Assembly: GCA_946002345.1 (NCBI GenBank)
Contig: CAMFZA010000109.1
Span: forward strand, 1-6,114
From: an uncultured Phascolarctobacterium sp.
Lineage (GTDB): Bacteria; Bacillota; Negativicutes; Acidaminococcales; Acidaminococcaceae
Reading direction: 5' to 3'
Length of the DNA: 6,114 nt
Below the pieces are notes generated by a model. That model worked only from the letters and a program-made list of their open reading frames with translations, was not told the DNA's origin and searched no databases. This document shows, piece after piece, positions 5,513 to 6,114 of this stretch (positions are counted from its first letter, which is position 1; every line of letters starts with the position of its first letter). A program made the translations under genes and the position numbers.

Positions 5513-6114
5513 ATGAAGCTATTATTACATGCCTGCTGTGGTCCCTGTGCCTGCTATCCTACGGAAAAGCTGACCGGGGACGGAGTGGACTTTTCTATTT
5601 TGTATTTTAATCCCAATATTCATCCCTACAAGGAGTTCAAGCAGCGCTTGAGCACCCTTCGGGAGTTTTGCGAGAAAAAAGAATATGATTTAATCATCAA
5701 TAAAAGCTATCCCTTAGAGGAGACCGTGCGAGGCATGCTCCATGAGTATGAGGTGGGCTCGGTGCGCTGTGCCTACTGCTACCGGGTGCGTTTGCGCTAT
5801 GCGGCGCAATTTGCCAAGGAGCATGGCTATGATGCTTTTAGCACTACCTTGCTGGTGAGCCCCTACCAAAAGCACGAGCTGATCAAGCGGGAGGCAGAGG
5901 CTGCGGCGGCGGAGTTTGGGGTGCCCTTCTTTTATGAGGATTGGCGGGGTGGCTACCAGCGCGGTGTTGATATTAGTCTCCAGTTAGGCTTGTACAGGCA
6001 GCAGTATTGTGGCTGCGTGTTTAGCGAGCGGCATAGGTATGAGATTGTGAAGCGACCTAAAGGCGAGACTCCTAACGGGGAGTTTGTCGTGGATAGAAAG
6101 CATATAAATAATGA
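5513..6114 (+). CDS. queH: Epoxyqueuosine reductase QueH (3' end at window edge)
   Basis: The frame is open for 200 codons to the window end with no stop; QueH proteins are roughly 180-250 residues, so it is nearly complete. Family cysteine motifs are present: HACCGPCAC (6-14), VRCAYCYRVRL (84-94) and YCGCVFSE (165-172). QueH (former DUF208) reduces epoxyqueuosine to queuosine at the wobble base of tRNAs with GUN anticodons. It replaces the unrelated cobalamin-dependent QueG and carries an iron-sulfur cluster with an adjacent metal site. Conserved FNPNIHP, STTLLVSP and DWRGG also fit the family. The start ATG 5513 directly gives the family N-terminus; its ribosome binding site is weak (AGGGGG at 5496-5501, overlapping the ruvB stop, spacing 11). 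With only 15 nt after ruvB, it belongs to the ruv transcript. Confidence 0.92.
   Translation, partial: MKLLLHACCGPCACYPTEKLTGDGVDFSILYFNPNIHPYKEFKQRLSTLREFCEKKEYDLIINKSYPLEETVRGMLHEYEVGSVRCAYCYRVRLRYAAQFAKEHGYDAFSTTLLVSPYQKHELIKREAEAAAAEFGVPFFYEDWRGGYQRGVDISLQLGLYRQQYCGCVFSERHRYEIVKRPKGETPNGEFVVDRKHINN

Overview
The window looks like chromosomal DNA of a Gram-positive-lineage anaerobe, most probably a Firmicute of the class Negativicutes (Acidaminococcaceae or Veillonellaceae-like). This placement is inferred from strong AGGAGG-type ribosome binding sites, the gene order yebC-ruvC-ruvA-ruvB-queH, the protein flavour and the type of dispersed palindromic repeats; it was not tested by a search. 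All convincing genes are on the + strand.

Layout: (1) 2-559 is the 3' part of rbsB, the periplasmic ribose-binding protein, closed by a strong intrinsic terminator. (2) A consensus-quality promoter (640-668) drives a small two-helix membrane protein of unknown function (699-968) and a NUDIX hydrolase (1053-1553). (3) 1554-2431 has no credible gene and is packed with repeats. A 240-bp direct repeat (1524-1763 and 1839-2078, one mismatch) carries a copy of the last ten codons of the NUDIX gene and a run of perfect hairpins. A 47-bp tandem array follows (2197-2337, with a decayed unit before it). Its units resemble, in inverted orientation, the right end of the 240-bp repeat. (4) A promoter at the end of the array precedes yebC (2432-3172), which is followed by an intrinsic terminator. 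(5) ruvC (3233-3727) and ruvA (3728-4333) abut. A MITE-like inverted-repeat element (about 4343-4471) separates ruvA from ruvB (4493-5497). (6) queH (5513-6114) starts 15 nt after ruvB and runs off the end of the window.

How the genes work together: RuvA, RuvB and RuvC form the Holliday-junction branch migration and resolution machine. YebC is a translation or regulatory factor that often sits upstream of ruvC. QueH performs the last step of queuosine synthesis and is probably a passenger in the same transcript. rbsB and yebC use CAA for every glutamine (6/6 and 7/7), while the neighbouring genes prefer CAG. This suggests those two are the highly expressed genes, and that the terminator after yebC steps expression down before ruvCAB.

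I found no clear new defence or enzymatic system. The unusual part is the repeat-rich 1524-2337 block and the inserted element between ruvA and ruvB.
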